From Apostichopus japonicus (taxonomy: Eukaryota > Echinodermata > Holothuroidea > Aspidochirotida > Stichopodidae): 64,000 nt of DNA. The DNA is taken from NCBI RefSeq assembly GCF_037975245.1, contig NC_092574.1, positions 13,357,213 through 13,421,212 of the forward strand, read 5' to 3'. Each line of letters begins with the position of its first letter. The first letter of the stretch is position 1. Position numbers and translations under genes: made by a program. Positions 13,146-24,722 of the stretch are shown piece after piece. The notes beneath the pieces were generated by a model. The model made no database searches, had not been told where the DNA came from, and saw nothing but the letters and a program-made list of their open reading frames with translations.

Positions 13146-13924
13146 TATATTTCACAAGAACTGCACCAGGGATGCAGGAACCAAGGCATATCAGGTTCAA
13201 AGAAGAAATGAAATCAATTAGATATACGTGGGACAGCAAATTATGTATATTGATAAATACATAATTAATTTCAGTATCATCCAAATTGTAGTAGCCACAT
13301 AGATCTCTAATATAGTTATATGGATAGCTACCGTCCTATTATGAATACTATATGGAAAGCTTGTTCAGAAAGACACAAAGCAGTGGCGTATAGAAATCTA
13401 TACAAATGTGAAAAAAGGGCAGAAAATCGCTGGAGTTTACCGTCTTGTTAGTTTTGTAGAAGCTATGCACGGTCGCTCATATGGGACATTCATTATTTGC
13501 CGTCCAAATTTCTAATTCTTCTTAAACTACGAATTTTAGTGTTTTCATCAAACTTTGCCATGAAAAGTCAAACTTTCGAAAGAAAAAAATCGACCTATCG
13601 ACTTATTTTCAGGTGTATGAAACGAAAAATTGTCATTTGATTAACTGGCCAGGCTTTTTATGGTTATAAAAAAGATCCAACTGAATGATGTAGCACCGCT
13701 GTTGAGGGCACACATATTGGAAAAAGCGAGGAGTGTGTGTGTGTGGGGGGGGGGGGTGTTAACACATACCCCTGCCCTCATTTGCAACGCTGAGGTCGGG
13801 AGGGGTCGGCTCCCTTATCGTCAGTTCCTATGCCTATGGAATGGTGCACAGACACCAAACCAGTTGGCTTTGCAAAGAGAGGAATTACGGAGATAAATAT
13901 ACATGTACCCCAGGCTTTGAATGT

Positions 13925-14395
13925 GAGACCCTGGGGTGTGCCTTAGCACGATGTGGACTGGTGGCCCCCTGTATGCTTCAGTACACTGGGGTGTGCCTTA
14001 GCACCCTGTGGACTAGGGCCCCTTATATGTTTCAGTACACTGTTGTGTACCCTAGCACCCTGTGGACTGGGTGTCCCCCCCTGTATGCTTTAGTACACTG
14101 GGGTGTGCCTTAATTAGCACGCTGTGGACTGGTGGCCCCCTGTATGCTTTAGTACACTGGCGTGTGCCTTAGCTCGCTGTGGACTGGGCCCCCTGTATGC
14201 TTCAGTACACTGGGGTGTGCCTAAGCACGTTGTGGACTGGTGGCCCCCTGTATGCTTCAGTACACTGTTGTGTACCTTAGCACCCTGTGGACTGGGGCCC
14301 CCTATATGCTTCAGTACACTGTTGTGTACCCTAGCACCCTGTGGACTGGGTGCCCCCCCCCCCCTGTATGCTTCACACTGGTATTTTCATTCGTG
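13925..14395. repeat. Minisatellite, 53-62 bp unit, eight units
   Basis: Each unit carries TGTGGACTGG, a C-run of variable length, CTGTATGCTTCAGTACACTG and TGTGCCTTAGCAC. Successive CTGTATG/CTATATG starts fall at 13969, 14022, 14081, 14140, 14193, 14248, 14302 and 14364. Spacings of 53-62 bp arise mostly from C-run length. Open frames through the array read as repeated peptides but have no start or splice context, so they are not called as genes. Confidence 0.95.
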
Positions 14396-16899
14396 AAGGT
14401 CTCATACTATATATATGCATTCTGGTATTCCTTTCTCATCAAATGACCTGTGCAGTTCCGAAAAAATGGCAGTTCATCAACAGGGCCAAAGTTTGGTGCT
14501 CGTTGTGCAACCAGTTTACCTGCTAATTTATGTTTCTCAATCAAGGCCCATGAACCCAGGTCCAACTATAAAATTTCAGGAATTTTGGTTATTTTGTATC
14601 GTTAGAGAACTTGTTGAAGATCAGCCCAGCTACTCCCTGTCTTTCTAGTCCTAGCATCAGGCAAGATGATCCATTAGGGCCCAGGGGTGGGCGTCTTTGC
14701 TCCACTTTTCACCCTCCCCCGCCCCCACTCCCCAATCAACCAAAAAATCTAGTTATTAGCACAACGTTACATTCAGACCTTATCACAGAGCAAGTTTATA
14801 GCCTAACTATGCCTCAGAATATTCTCAACCTCCCCCTAAATATGAGTCGATTTCAAAAACCCAGGACGCCCTCCTCTTTAAAATTCTGGGTCCACCCCTG
14901 TCCGTGAACCCACTTATCTCAATACTTCCGCCTGGGTTATGTTCTCTTACTTCGTAATTTCGCTAAACCCCTCTTTGGCGTGAGCAGACGATATCTTCGA
15001 AATCGGGGAATCACCTACTATTGCACAATCTTTTATGTGACGCTACCATTGTACTTCGTTCCTTCCATTGGCCTTGTGTTGTGAAGGTGAACGTGTACAT
15101 CTTTCCCATCACGGTACAGAATAAGACACCGTGAACAGTCAAGTTCATGTCGAGCAGAAACCTAACTGTTTGGAATAAACCAGGATAAAAAGGACACTAA
15201 TAAATAAAACTGATTCATTTAGAGCAGCTAATGGTAAGCTTATTGAGTATGTTATCTGAATATCGAAAAGAAGGTTAAACATTTACAGTCTAGCCTGTTC
15301 AAGTCGATGCTGTTTTGAAAAGTGCTATTATATATTGTCTTTGGCAATGCGAATACTGTATCAACACCATGCATTTTCCAAACTACTCAACTAGTTATTT
15401 TATGTATTGGTTTAGATTTTGATCGAAATAACCGTCATGTTTCTCTCATAGCAGTCTAGTTTTGCATGTAGATTGTTATATTTTGATTGTTGGTTGTACC
15501 TCTGTATAACGTCCTTACAACACCCGCAGTGCACATATCTCAATGCATTGCAGTGAGTAAAGTGCGGACTAAACAATCATGTGGAATTTGTGTGTTCCGT
15601 TGCTTCGTATGTAGAAGGAGAGTACAACACGGTCTAGGATAGTAGTACTATAGTTGAATCAGGGAGCTGCGTTATAGTAGCTCCCTGGTTGAACCGTTGA
15701 ATTTTTAATCATGGGTAGGCCTGTGGTGTATAGGCTTGTAGAACAATTCTATCATTAGTGAAATAGGGGAACACAGGGGAGAGGTGTGCACTACAGAGGA
15801 AGATGAGAGTCAATGTCCACTTGCTGGAATTTATTTGTTGTAAGGGATGGGGTTGGGCAAGAAGAGAGTGTTATGGAATTATCAACAATCCATTTTAATA
15901 TATTTACTGTACACCAGTGAGTATGACAGATGGGAAATCAAATGGAAGCTCTTATGTTGTTGACAATGAGTTAAGTCTCCCTCACTGTAAATTTCACTTG
16001 TGTTTGGGAGGGGGAGGGGAGGGGTTGGGAGGTGGACTGGTGACCTCTAGCATTGCTTCACTAACCTTAACTAAATGCACCCGAGAAGATTCATGGTATC
16101 TTTGCCATCTGTTTTGTTGTAATGATAGTTTAATTTGTCAAAATGAATGTGAGTAAAAGACGGGAGATGGGAGGGTCCATGGTGATGGTTAAACTAGCTG
16201 TACCATAGCCATAACAGTGAATACGTACCAGGTAGGACCTGTGTAGGACCTGTCGAGATCGGGTACAAAGGAGTAAAAACTAAACAATTATATGATTGTG
16301 ATCATCCCTTGGTTTATAATATGGATGGTCTTTTCACATCAATATTCCCCTTTTTTACTTACGATGCCCAAGGCTCAGTAACCTTTGCAATTTGTGCTGG
16401 CGTGTATGTGTGCTTATGTATGCATGTATGAGTATGTGTGTGCATATGCGTGTGTGTGCGTGACGGCTAGCTTGTAAACACGATATCTCAACAACCACAA
16501 GTTGAATCAATGTTGCACTTGCTAGATAGATGCCTATGATGAGTAGATGTGCTCGATTGTGTTTTGGTTCCCATCTCAGGAATATTAATGAGCGGTCAGG
16601 GATTTGAGATTGAATTCATCTGATTGTAATTTATGAAATAACTTTCTTTCTTTCCCCCTATTCAGATGCAAGGGGTCGTTAGTTTGGACTTATTGTGATT
16701 GCCATTTCTGTAGTATACATCAGGTCATGTGGAAGGAAGACCTTGTGGTCTTACTCTCAGCTGTTATATGCGTCGTTATTTGTTGATATAGTCCCCGATA
16801 TTAGTGACATATAGGCTGTTCTTACAAGATTGTTTCATTCTTCAGTTGTTTGCTCAAAGTCTCTTTCTAACTATAGTACTTATTTTAATTATTCCAGAA
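14396..16899. other. Region upstream of the propeller gene
   Basis: A G-rich stretch with several G-runs lies at about 16005-16033, a TG-rich patch at 16390-16462, and a hairpin at 15660-15687. A 5' untranslated exon and promoter of the gene at 16900 should lie here, because a splice acceptor immediately precedes its ATG. No TATA box or donor could be assigned with confidence. Confidence 0.4.
15660..15687. other. Perfect 9-bp stem inverted repeat
   Basis: CAGGGAGCT (15660-15668) pairs with AGCTCCCTG (15679-15687) across a 10-base loop. It could form a hairpin about 1.2 kb upstream of the propeller gene. Neither conservation nor function can be judged from one sequence. Confidence 0.5.
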
Positions 16900-18758
16900 A
16901 TGCCGGCCAAACACGGAAAAAAGAAGAAGCGTCAAAATGGAAGATTGGCGTCTCATAGCCAACGGTCGTCACATGACGACCATGCCGTCAGCATCCCCGC
17001 TGGAGATTTATTCAGTCTCACGGAGGGTTCACTGGAAGCTACAAACAGTCTCGGTGAAAATAGCCCCGTGGAAGCCGACTCAGGTCTGTATTCCAGTACC
17101 ACGAGAGGTGAAACAAAGACCATAGTCAGACTGAACTTTGATGCCCGCCACAAATACCTTGGCGGAGAGCTTCCGCCACCTCCACAGGACCAACCAAAGG
17201 GTGACAATTTATGTCTGGAGTTTAAGAAAAAATTCCCCAACAATTTCTCGAAAGAAGAAGTTCAAGTGGTGAGTAGTTTTTGCCGCGAGAAGAAGGCAGA
17301 GAAGAAAGCAGTGGCCGAGAAGGAGGCAAACGAAAAGGCAAAGCGAAGCAGCAAAGAGTTACGACTGAAGGCGGAGGGTAGACCCGCTCCTGCTATGAGC
17401 AAGGGCCCAAATGGATTACAAATCATACACTCAAAGCCCGCTGTCGCAAGCCTCCCGATGGACCCGGCCTGTGAGTGGGCAGTCGCAGAATGCCAGTGGA
17501 TGTCGATGTCCGTCATACAGACGTTTGCCGAACACACCGAGTGGAAGATTACCGAGTTGATAAGTATGGACAAGAACAAAGTGGCGATCCTGGGACGAAA
17601 CGGCAAAAAAAAAACCATCATTGAGGCCTACGAGCTCGGAGCACCCGACAGGAGCATGTTTGAGAAGACTTTCACCTGGGAACATTCTGACCCGTGGCAG
17701 TTTGGAGCTATGCTCGACACCACACGGATTGTAACCGGTTGCCAGTACGAATTGGGTATCATAAACACAGAGTCGAATCGCTACACGTCAGTGGATATAC
17801 GGCGTAGCGTCAAGGGTTGGAACACGAAGAGGATTCGCGCACTGGCTGCCGATCATTACCTCAACCGCATAGTAGTCGCTAATGACAAGGACCGCATCCT
17901 GGTGGTTTTTGATTCCGACCTTAATGGCCTGACCTACATTGTCGTGCAAGAAGTCGTCGACTTTGTGTGGTCTCTAACCATCTCCAGAGATCGGATGTAC
18001 ATGTGCTGCGGGTTTGCCGGAAGGGCTCTGGTGACAAACTGGGAGGGGAAAACGATATTCCAATTCCGTCCTCCCGAGTCGGACTCGACCGCGATCCCGG
18101 CCATCGTCAAACTAGACTGCGACGGTTTTGCACACGTCTTCTGGTTGGTGAAGACAGAAGACTCCTTCCGTGCTGTGGATTTTTATTACAGCATTGCGAA
18201 GGACAAATATATCGCTGAACTCCGATTGGACAAAAAGGTTACACACATGACTAACGTGAGCTGTTATACGATGAACCCTTTTAAAGATATGGATGGACAT
18301 ACGGTGGTCATGACAGATGAAGGGGAGATTTTCATATCTGCATCCGTGAGTAAATCAAAGGGAAATTGGGGGGGGGGGGGTGGGGATTTATTCTATTGTT
18401 CAGTTTCCTATTCTTTGAATTTTTTATTTTTTCTCATTTCAATTGAAGTGATTTCAAGGAAATATTGTGATGTAATAACTATATAATAACTAAAAATGGA
18501 GGTAATGGGATATCGCTATAGTTGAAAGTTTAATGAGAGAAAAGACAGGTTGGCTTTACTACCCTCCCCATACTTTGAATGCCAGGCAGTTACGCATATT
18601 ATTTCCTTAGATATATTTGTGAAATGACAACAGACCCTATTGTTCTATGGCATACTTGGCACTCTACCCTATGATATATCTTCTGTCCTTTACAGAGTGT
18701 TACAGCCGATGTGGTGGATGTTGAACCTGGCATGGATGAGCCTATGGCTCTCACTTAA
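16900..18758 (+). CDS. Two-exon gene: basic N-terminus plus beta-propeller-like protein (502 aa)
   Basis: Exon 1 (16900-18345) encodes 482 codons, and exon 2 (18696-18758) adds 20 codons and TAA. The intron starts GTGAGT at 18346 and ends TTTACAG at 18695, phase 0. It holds a long G-run. The chosen ATG lies 3 bases after a good acceptor (TTATTCCAG-type, ending 16897), so a 5' untranslated exon is likely. The frame is open upstream to 16804, but that stretch looks like intron. Protein: residues 6-11 GKKKKR, a possible nuclear signal; 30-75 Ser/Glu-rich; 128-160 Lys/Glu/Ala-rich, probably helical or coiled coil; from about 190, repeated hydrophobic-strand units ending in patterns such as RIVVANDKDRILVVFDSD (323-340), MYMCCGFAGRALVTNWEG (367-384) and DGHTVVMTDEGEIFIS (465-480). 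These resemble blades of an NHL- or WD-like propeller. The C-tail is acidic. I do not recognise the family. The sequence is visibly more GC-rich than its surroundings, with even codon use. Confidence 0.75.
18346..18695 (+). other. Intron of the propeller gene
   Basis: It is bounded by GTGAGT and TTTACAG. Near its 5' end it carries G-runs (about 18367-18386) in an otherwise T-rich sequence. Reading straight through it gives a frame that stays open for 47 codons but is low in complexity. The splice call is preferred because it restores an acidic, in-frame C-terminus. Confidence 0.65.
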
Positions 18759-19387
18759 AAGCATCAGGTGAAGAAAGAAGATAGTTTGCCCACAGGTCAG
18801 GTTAGTGCCTGTGGTACAGGTTTGGTGCAAACTGATGCAGTGTGGTGCAGCATGCTGAAGAGGCTCAAATGAGTTGTTTTAATTATCAACAACGAACCCG
18901 AAATGCAAACATGTCGCGTCCTTCTTCTTCTTTTTGGTTTCAAGGGGAGGAGGTAGAAGGGTGGGGGGTTTTGCAACCCACAGTCATGATTAATTCATTA
19001 CTCTGTTATATCGGAATAACAAACTGTAATCGTTCTCCCAGTAGGAGGGAGGGTAAAAGCTGGTAGCTGTTACCGGAATCCACCAGAGTTTGTCCCAAGT
19101 TAAAGATTTATTTTTTGAAGTAAACGGCAGATATTCCACAGCCTTCACTACTTGCAATGGGTTAGGCTAGCGAGTGCTACCCTAACCTTGTTTCCTGCAA
19201 AATACATACCGCACATGTTGCACCAAGGCGGTATATTTGAGAGTATCACCCCTTTCGCCGACTCAAATTGCAATTATCCAAAGGTAATTATGCATGCTGC
19301 AGAAAAGCGTCAGTTTCTGCTTACAGGATTCGATCTCCTCGTGTTGCGCACTACTTCGACCACAAACTTTTGTTTGAACCGAGCACG

Positions 19388-19754
19388 GATAGGCGTAGGA
19401 GCCCAATTTGATTTGGGGGACTGTAAAGACTTACCCGAAAAATATAACCAAAATTTTTTGTGCGCTCCGTGCGCATTCAACATCATATAGGCATATCGTA
19501 TAGGCATGCATCGCATGCCAATAACATACAAACCTTTTCCGTATTATTACCCTTCCATATTGGTTATAATTATTGGGGAAGTCGTTACAATAATAATGAT
19601 CCTAATAATATTAGTTTAAACATTGAAAGACACATTGTAAATTATTTTTCTTTCAGTAGGTGCTAGAATAATTCTCACCCCCGAATTTTCACCAAAATAT
19701 TCGGTTGGAGGGGCTGCAGCCCCCTTCCCCCTCCCCCCACTTCCAACGCCTATG
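19388..19754 (+). mobile_element. CATAGGCG-family MITE, complete copy (367 bp)
   Basis: The left end is GATAGGCGTAGGAGCCC and the right end CCAACGCCTATG. The flanks CGAGCACG (19380-19387) and CGAGCAGG (19755-19762) match at 7 of 8 bases, a slightly decayed 8-bp target duplication. Internal landmarks shared with the copies at 22928, 58272 and 10641 are GACTTACCCGAAAAATAT, CCCTTCCATATTGGTTAT, TTTCTTTCAGTAGGTGC and GGCTGCAGCCCCC. No transposase is encoded. Confidence 0.88.
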
Positions 19755-20217
19755 CGAGCAGGTGATGATATTTTATGACAAATTAACATGCAATGGTTAT
19801 CTCTTGCTTTCTCTCTTTCATTTGCTCCTAGAATGTTTGCTGTTGAGGGATTAAGGAAAGTTTGAAACAGTTTACTCAACAGGAGTATAAGTCCTTGCCA
19901 ATCAAATGAGATGAGGAGTCACTGAAATCGAATCGAAAACATTTATACGAGACTTAGGAGTGTCGGGACGTCCTGGTTGAGATTTGTCGATGTACTGTGT
20001 ACTATAGTATCGTACGGACGATCATGCATGTTTGTTGGTCATCTTACATATAAAATGTCCGAGATTCCAATGTTACATAACACATGCCTTCTGAAGAGAG
20101 CCACATTGCCCTAGCCGCTCGCTAGCTTCTTACTTCTTGTTTTATTGTTGAGATGAGAAAAGTCAATGATCAAGCCACTGACGAAAGAGTGTTTACTGCA
20201 TCAGTGAAAGTGTAGAG

Positions 20218-20535
20218 CAGGGTTTTCCTTACTTTATCCCCCCGCGAACCCCCTGTGGATGTCAGAGTTGTCCACGAACCCCCAACTTTCTGAGTCATTA
20301 TTATACTATAATACGCATAGTGTTTCGTAAAAGATCAAGTTCATAGTGTAATATTGTAATGAAAAAAAAAGAGTTTGTCGATAGTTACTTTTATACATCA
20401 CTTAATTATATGATATATCAGATTTTAGTTCAACAAAAAGTACTCTAGTTTTGACTTTCAGAAACGTCTCACGAACTGCCTGGGATGGACTCACACACCC
20501 CTGGGGGTTCATGCACCCAAGTTAGGGAACCCCTG
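20218..20535. mobile_element. hAT (Charlie-like) MITE with perfect 8-bp TSD
   Basis: The left terminus is CAGGGTTTTCCTTACTTT and the right terminus is the inverse of CAGGGGTTCCCTAACTTG. The flanking repeat GTGTAGAG is perfect (20210-20217 and 20536-20543). Termini of the type CAGGGGTTCTC-AAACTT are characteristic of hAT-Charlie non-autonomous elements. The element is 318 bp long, AT-rich in the middle, and non-coding. Confidence 0.88.
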
Positions 20536-20543
20536 GTGTAGAG

Positions 20544-21861
20544 AATCAAATTAACACAGTTTGATGTGTTGTCCATGTGTAAGCATCACAAAAAAATAAG
20601 GCAATGGACTAATCCAAATAAACTTTGTCCCAGTGTAAATTGCAAAAAAAAAACTTTTTTTCTCAAAAACGAAACCAGCAATGGAAATGGGAATTTTTGT
20701 TTACTTGATATGTATACTGTTTCTCTTTTGTATTACTTGAAATATGTTTTATCTTAATCTTATCTTGTCTTCTGCTTCCATGACAACATGCCCTCTTTGT
20801 TTCTCTTCTCAATTGGCAAAGTTTTTAAGATCTAAAATTTAACAATTTATATTAACCTATCATCGATATTTTCTAGTGGTACTGATATTATCAGACCCAG
20901 ACGAAATTTATAATTATACTTAAATTGTGAAAGGACAGTTTTAGGGGCACGTCAAAAATGTCACTGGGCGGGAAAATATGGCAGAAGGAATAATGTATTC
21001 TCGTTTTCATAATTCAATTAAAGAAAACAGAAGTGCAAAATGGCTCTGTGGATGTAATTGTTCCGATTCTGATTTGGCTATCAACACATCAGGATAACTT
21101 ATCTATGATATAATATTATATATTATCCTCGTCTCTTTCATCACTGTATTTCCTAGTTCAATATGTCATTTCAAAAAGATAACTCTTCCTTCTACTTTTC
21201 ATTCTTCATTAGTCTTACACCTGTTCTTGTGAGAAATTAATAAATTCATTCCATTCAATCTGTTATAACTTATTCTGATTAACATTTTTTTTTGTACATT
21301 TCAACATAAATGTTTTGCAAGATATCACCCACTATAGAGAAAAGAATGTAGATACAAGTTTCGTTAGAAAAATTGTACTTGCTTAATTTGAATTTTTATA
21401 TGATGATCTTCTTTTACATTTTCCCCCTCAGATATAATTTGCTAGAAAAGCAATGCCTTCTGTACTTTTATTTTCTATTTAAAAAATGAATCGGGTATAT
21501 GTGACAAAAAAAATTCAATTACCTGTTAACACAATTGTAAATAATTGTAAGAATAAATCGGTTAGCATAACCGTCCAAATTGAATCGACCCGTTTGTTTG
21601 TTCTTTTTTGACTACTTGATTTTCGAAGAGAGGCGGGGTGGCAAGTATCCCACCCCCTCCCCACGCCTTTGACTCTGTGTATAATACCCAACAAGTTACA
21701 TCCGCAGTTTAAGTTTTTTTTTGGAGGGGGAGGGGTCATCATTCTGTTCTAAGTGGCCTCGGACTATAATCATCTACAGTCCCGGTAGATTGTGCTCTAG
21801 CTAAACCCATTGTAATCCCAAGTACCCTACCCTTGCATTTCATTCAGTAGGGGATAATATT
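20544..21861. other. Intergenic DNA, AT-rich
   Basis: No exon is supported. A possible single MITE end (CCCACGCCTTTG, near 21660-21671) has no partner that I could pair with a target duplication. Confidence 0.4.
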
Positions 21862-22433
21862 TTTAAAGGATTGGTTCAGGTGTTTGACATGTCTATTTTG
21901 TATGAAAGAGCACAGAAAGACAAAAAGAACAGTGAAGAAACTACCATGATAGCATGCTCTGTTAAGGAGATATGACACTTTGAAGATATCAAAGTTTCTT
22001 TGAAAACGACTGGTGTAGAAAGACTTACTGTGAGGGTGTGATATCACATCCTCACTTCCTTAACATTTGTGAATATATTTCTTTAAAAATTATTTACATT
22101 TTTTAACATATTTGAAAATAATATAATAAAAAATTCTTCAGGTGTTTAATCTCAAGTACTTCCTTTGACAAATATGAGATCTCCTGACATATCTTTTGGT
22201 TGAAAGTCATGAAATCTCACAAAATATTTAGAGAAAAAACAAAGACTTTTCAGGAATGTGAGGATGTGACATCACAGCTAGTCAGATTTCAGCAGTTTCT
22301 ACACAATCTGATAAAACTTTACACTTGAATATCTCTTTAACCGAAAAAGATATTTGAACAGTTTTTTCACCATTGTGTTTCTTTTATTGTCCTCTTTCAT
22401 ATCACATAAACATGTATGACAACTGAACCATTC
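21862..22433. mobile_element. Fold-back element with arms of about 200 bp
   Basis: The left arm begins TTAAAGGATTGGTTCAGG, and the right arm reads, inverted, GGTTCAGTTGTCATACATG. Both arms contain GTATGAAAGAG / ATATGAAAGAG and end near CACATCCTCAC at the inner side. The arms have diverged from each other. The right arm is almost identical to the solo arm at 12953-13145. The spacer (about 22070-22240) is AT-rich. The outer right end has lost the AGGATT motif, so no target duplication could be defined. Confidence 0.75.
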
Positions 22434-22927
22434 TGTGAAGTCGGTCACACTATAATAACGGTTACCTAACTCAAAATAAATACTGTGCCATTCTGGACAA
22501 GCGCCACCATTTTTAACCACACTTTACCTTACAGCAGCAGCTGTCACTATCATATATCATTTATGTATAGAAAATGTCGTAGATACAAATTTCGCTTTTA
22601 ATAACCATGTACATAGTTCTCATGCCGATGTATTTACCCACCTTAGATCGTTTAGGTCTACAGTTCAACAGGTTTTAAGCACGGTTAAGGTACGGTACCG
22701 TCCGTAAGTTACAATAGTTTTGTTTCCCTGGAAATTTGTTTGGAGTTCCGTGCTGCTCAAAAGCGATCTAGTATTACCGGAACGATAACTACAACCCTCT
22801 TCTAGGTTAACTTTGAAGTTTCTTACCTTTGATTCACACGAGAAACCTCTGTACAGGATCGCAGGCAGCAGCCAATAACGTAAGGTATGACGCGAAGGAA
22901 TAAAACGCATACTCGTATGTTTACAAC

Positions 22928-23271
22928 CATTGGGGGCTGAAACGACTTGCCCGAAAAATATAGCCTAAATTTTTCGCGCTCCGCGCGCGTTCAACATGTC
23001 GATGTGCATATCATATAGGCATGCATCGGTTGCTACATCGCAAGGCAGTTACATACAATCATTTGCCGTGTTATTACCCTTCCATATTGGTTATCATTTT
23101 TGGGCAAGTCGTTACAATAATAATGATAATAATAATATCAGTGTTACCATTGCAACTGCAATTTACTTTTCTTTCAGTAGGTGCGTGCCCGAAAAATTTC
23201 TCAGTATATTGCCCGAATTTTACAAAAATATTTGGTTGGGGCTGCAGCCACCCCCGTCTCCTATGCCTATG
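22928..23271 (+). mobile_element. CATAGGCG-family MITE with left-terminus deletion (344 bp)
   Basis: The body is the same as at 19388-19754 (CCCTTCCATATTGGTTAT, TTTCTTTCAGTAGGTGCG, right end CTCCTATGCCTATG). The left end jumps from CAT directly to TGGGGGCTGAAACGACTTG, so about 26 bp of terminal repeat is missing. The flanks TTTACAAC (22920-22927) and CTTACAAC (23272-23279) match at 7 of 8, so the deletion came after insertion or the shortened end still transposed. Confidence 0.82.
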
Positions 23272-23640
23272 CTTACAACAGAGAAACAAGACACGCAGTT
23301 AAAAGGAGAAAAAAAAACTTAGACAGTAACGCACCATTAACGCTACTCCTAATTGCATATAATTTGAACCTGATATTTTGAGAATTCTAGGAATTCATGA
23401 CTTTGAATAAATGTTCCTTAAGCATGACTTGACGTACTCTACAGTCCAACTGAAGTGAAAGCGAATTGAGCGCGGGTCTGACTTGGTCGTAAAAATGTCT
23501 AACATGAAAATACCAGTTTCAAAGAGCTTAAAAATGGTAGGTCTTGCTGAACTGCTGTTGCTGGCTGTTCTTGTTTACTCCCTACTCCATGGTCTCACCC
23601 TCGATAAGGAACGGTAATGTTATAAGTTGTTTCATGTAAC

Positions 23641-24714
23641 CAGTGGCGGCGGAACCGGGGGGGCAATGAAAAAGTTGAGGGGGCAAATGCATGATAAGCC
23701 CCCCCAATATTTACCAAGGCTCCGAAACGTGCATCTGCCCATTTTTCAATGCATACTTGTCGATCTGTCCGATGCACACGTATACTATATAGGTGTAATA
23801 ATTTTAGTAATTGCTGGGGGACCCTGGTCCCTCGGCCCGTCCCCTGGCTATAGACCACATTGTCACCCCAACCGCGTCTTCACGCCCCGTGAAAAGTGGA
23901 AGCAGTGAGTGTGAGTACCGGTAAACGTAACACAACTTCGTCTTAGGCCAATGACTTGCCTCATTTCAGCCAGTTCTCCAACATCCCCTTACTTAGTGGC
24001 GGAGCGTCCATATATACAGTCAGGGGGCGGATCCCCCCCCCCCCTGACGGACTCAAATGGACTGCTGGCGCCCTTTTCAGCTTTTCACTACTTTTAACTT
24101 ATTCGCGATTATTGACTATTTTATTGCGCTCTCATATACCTATTGACATTTGTCATATTCTGTTGGTGTAATTTTCCGACAAAATGGCGATGACACCTAT
24201 TTATTCTCCGTTTATCTGCAAATTAGCAAGGCCCGCAAAGGGTCATTTCCTGCAATCTAGGGAGTAACTTAACTCAAAAATTTTCTGTACGCTCCGCGCC
24301 AACCTGTGGTAGCGCTCCGCTTAGATAGTGTCGAAAGCACCCCTACAGACCATTCTTGCCCCCCTGACCAATACCCCTAGATCCGCCACTGCCCTTACTA
24401 CACTCAAAAACGTCTTTGCGAGTACACTACGAGTAATAGCTACTCTCTTAAAACACCATCGAAATATACAAATTACAATGTTTTTACAGACTTTTACGTG
24501 CAATCTGAGGAATTGCAGGCTTGAGACCCATAGTGTAGGGCTAGGTATTCGCAGCATAAAACACACGGGAAGTGCCGTTTCCGGCCATCTGGGGGTTTGA
24601 AAAAACCCAAAATTTTCTTGTACGCTCCGCGCCAACCGATGGTGGCGCTCCGCTTAGATAGTCTCCACACATTAGCCCCCCCCCCCCAATAATTTTTCCG
24701 TTCCGCCGCGCCTG
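23641..24714. mobile_element. GGCGGCGGAAC-family hAT-like element with 8-bp TSD, containing a nested element
   Basis: The left end is CAGTGGCGGCGGAACCGGGG and the right end is the inverse of CAGGCGCGGCGGAACGG. The target duplication CATGTAAC is perfect (23633-23640 and 24715-24722). The 398-bp element at 23994-24391 lies inside, so about 676 bp belongs to this element. It shares its termini with the element at 57924-58700. There is no transposase frame. Confidence 0.87.
23994..24391. mobile_element. CAGTGGCGGA-type hAT MITE nested in the 23641-24714 element
   Basis: The left end is TAGTGGCGGAGCG and the right end the inverse of CAGTGGCGGATCTAGGGG. A perfect target duplication CCCTTACT flanks it (23986-23993 and 24392-24399). 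It carries the subterminal block GCTCCGCGCCAACC...GCGCTCCGCTTAGATAGT at about 24289-24330, which is also present in the host element. It is therefore the younger of the two insertions. Confidence 0.88.
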
Positions 24715-24722
24715 CATGTAAC

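Noticed and set aside
13925-14395. CRISPR-like array
   Set aside because: The units are contiguous tandem repeats without unique spacers, in an evident eukaryotic context.
14682-14900. Possible hAT MITE with ends CAGGGGTGGGCG and TCCACCCCTG
   Set aside because: The termini are suggestive, but the flanks (TTAGGGCC and TCCGTGAA) show no target duplication, so a complete element could not be supported.
16804-16899. Extended hydrophobic N-terminus of the propeller protein (possible signal anchor)
   Set aside because: The extension covers a pyrimidine-rich tract ending in CAG immediately before the downstream ATG, which looks like intron plus acceptor. A signal anchor before GKKKKR is also less plausible.
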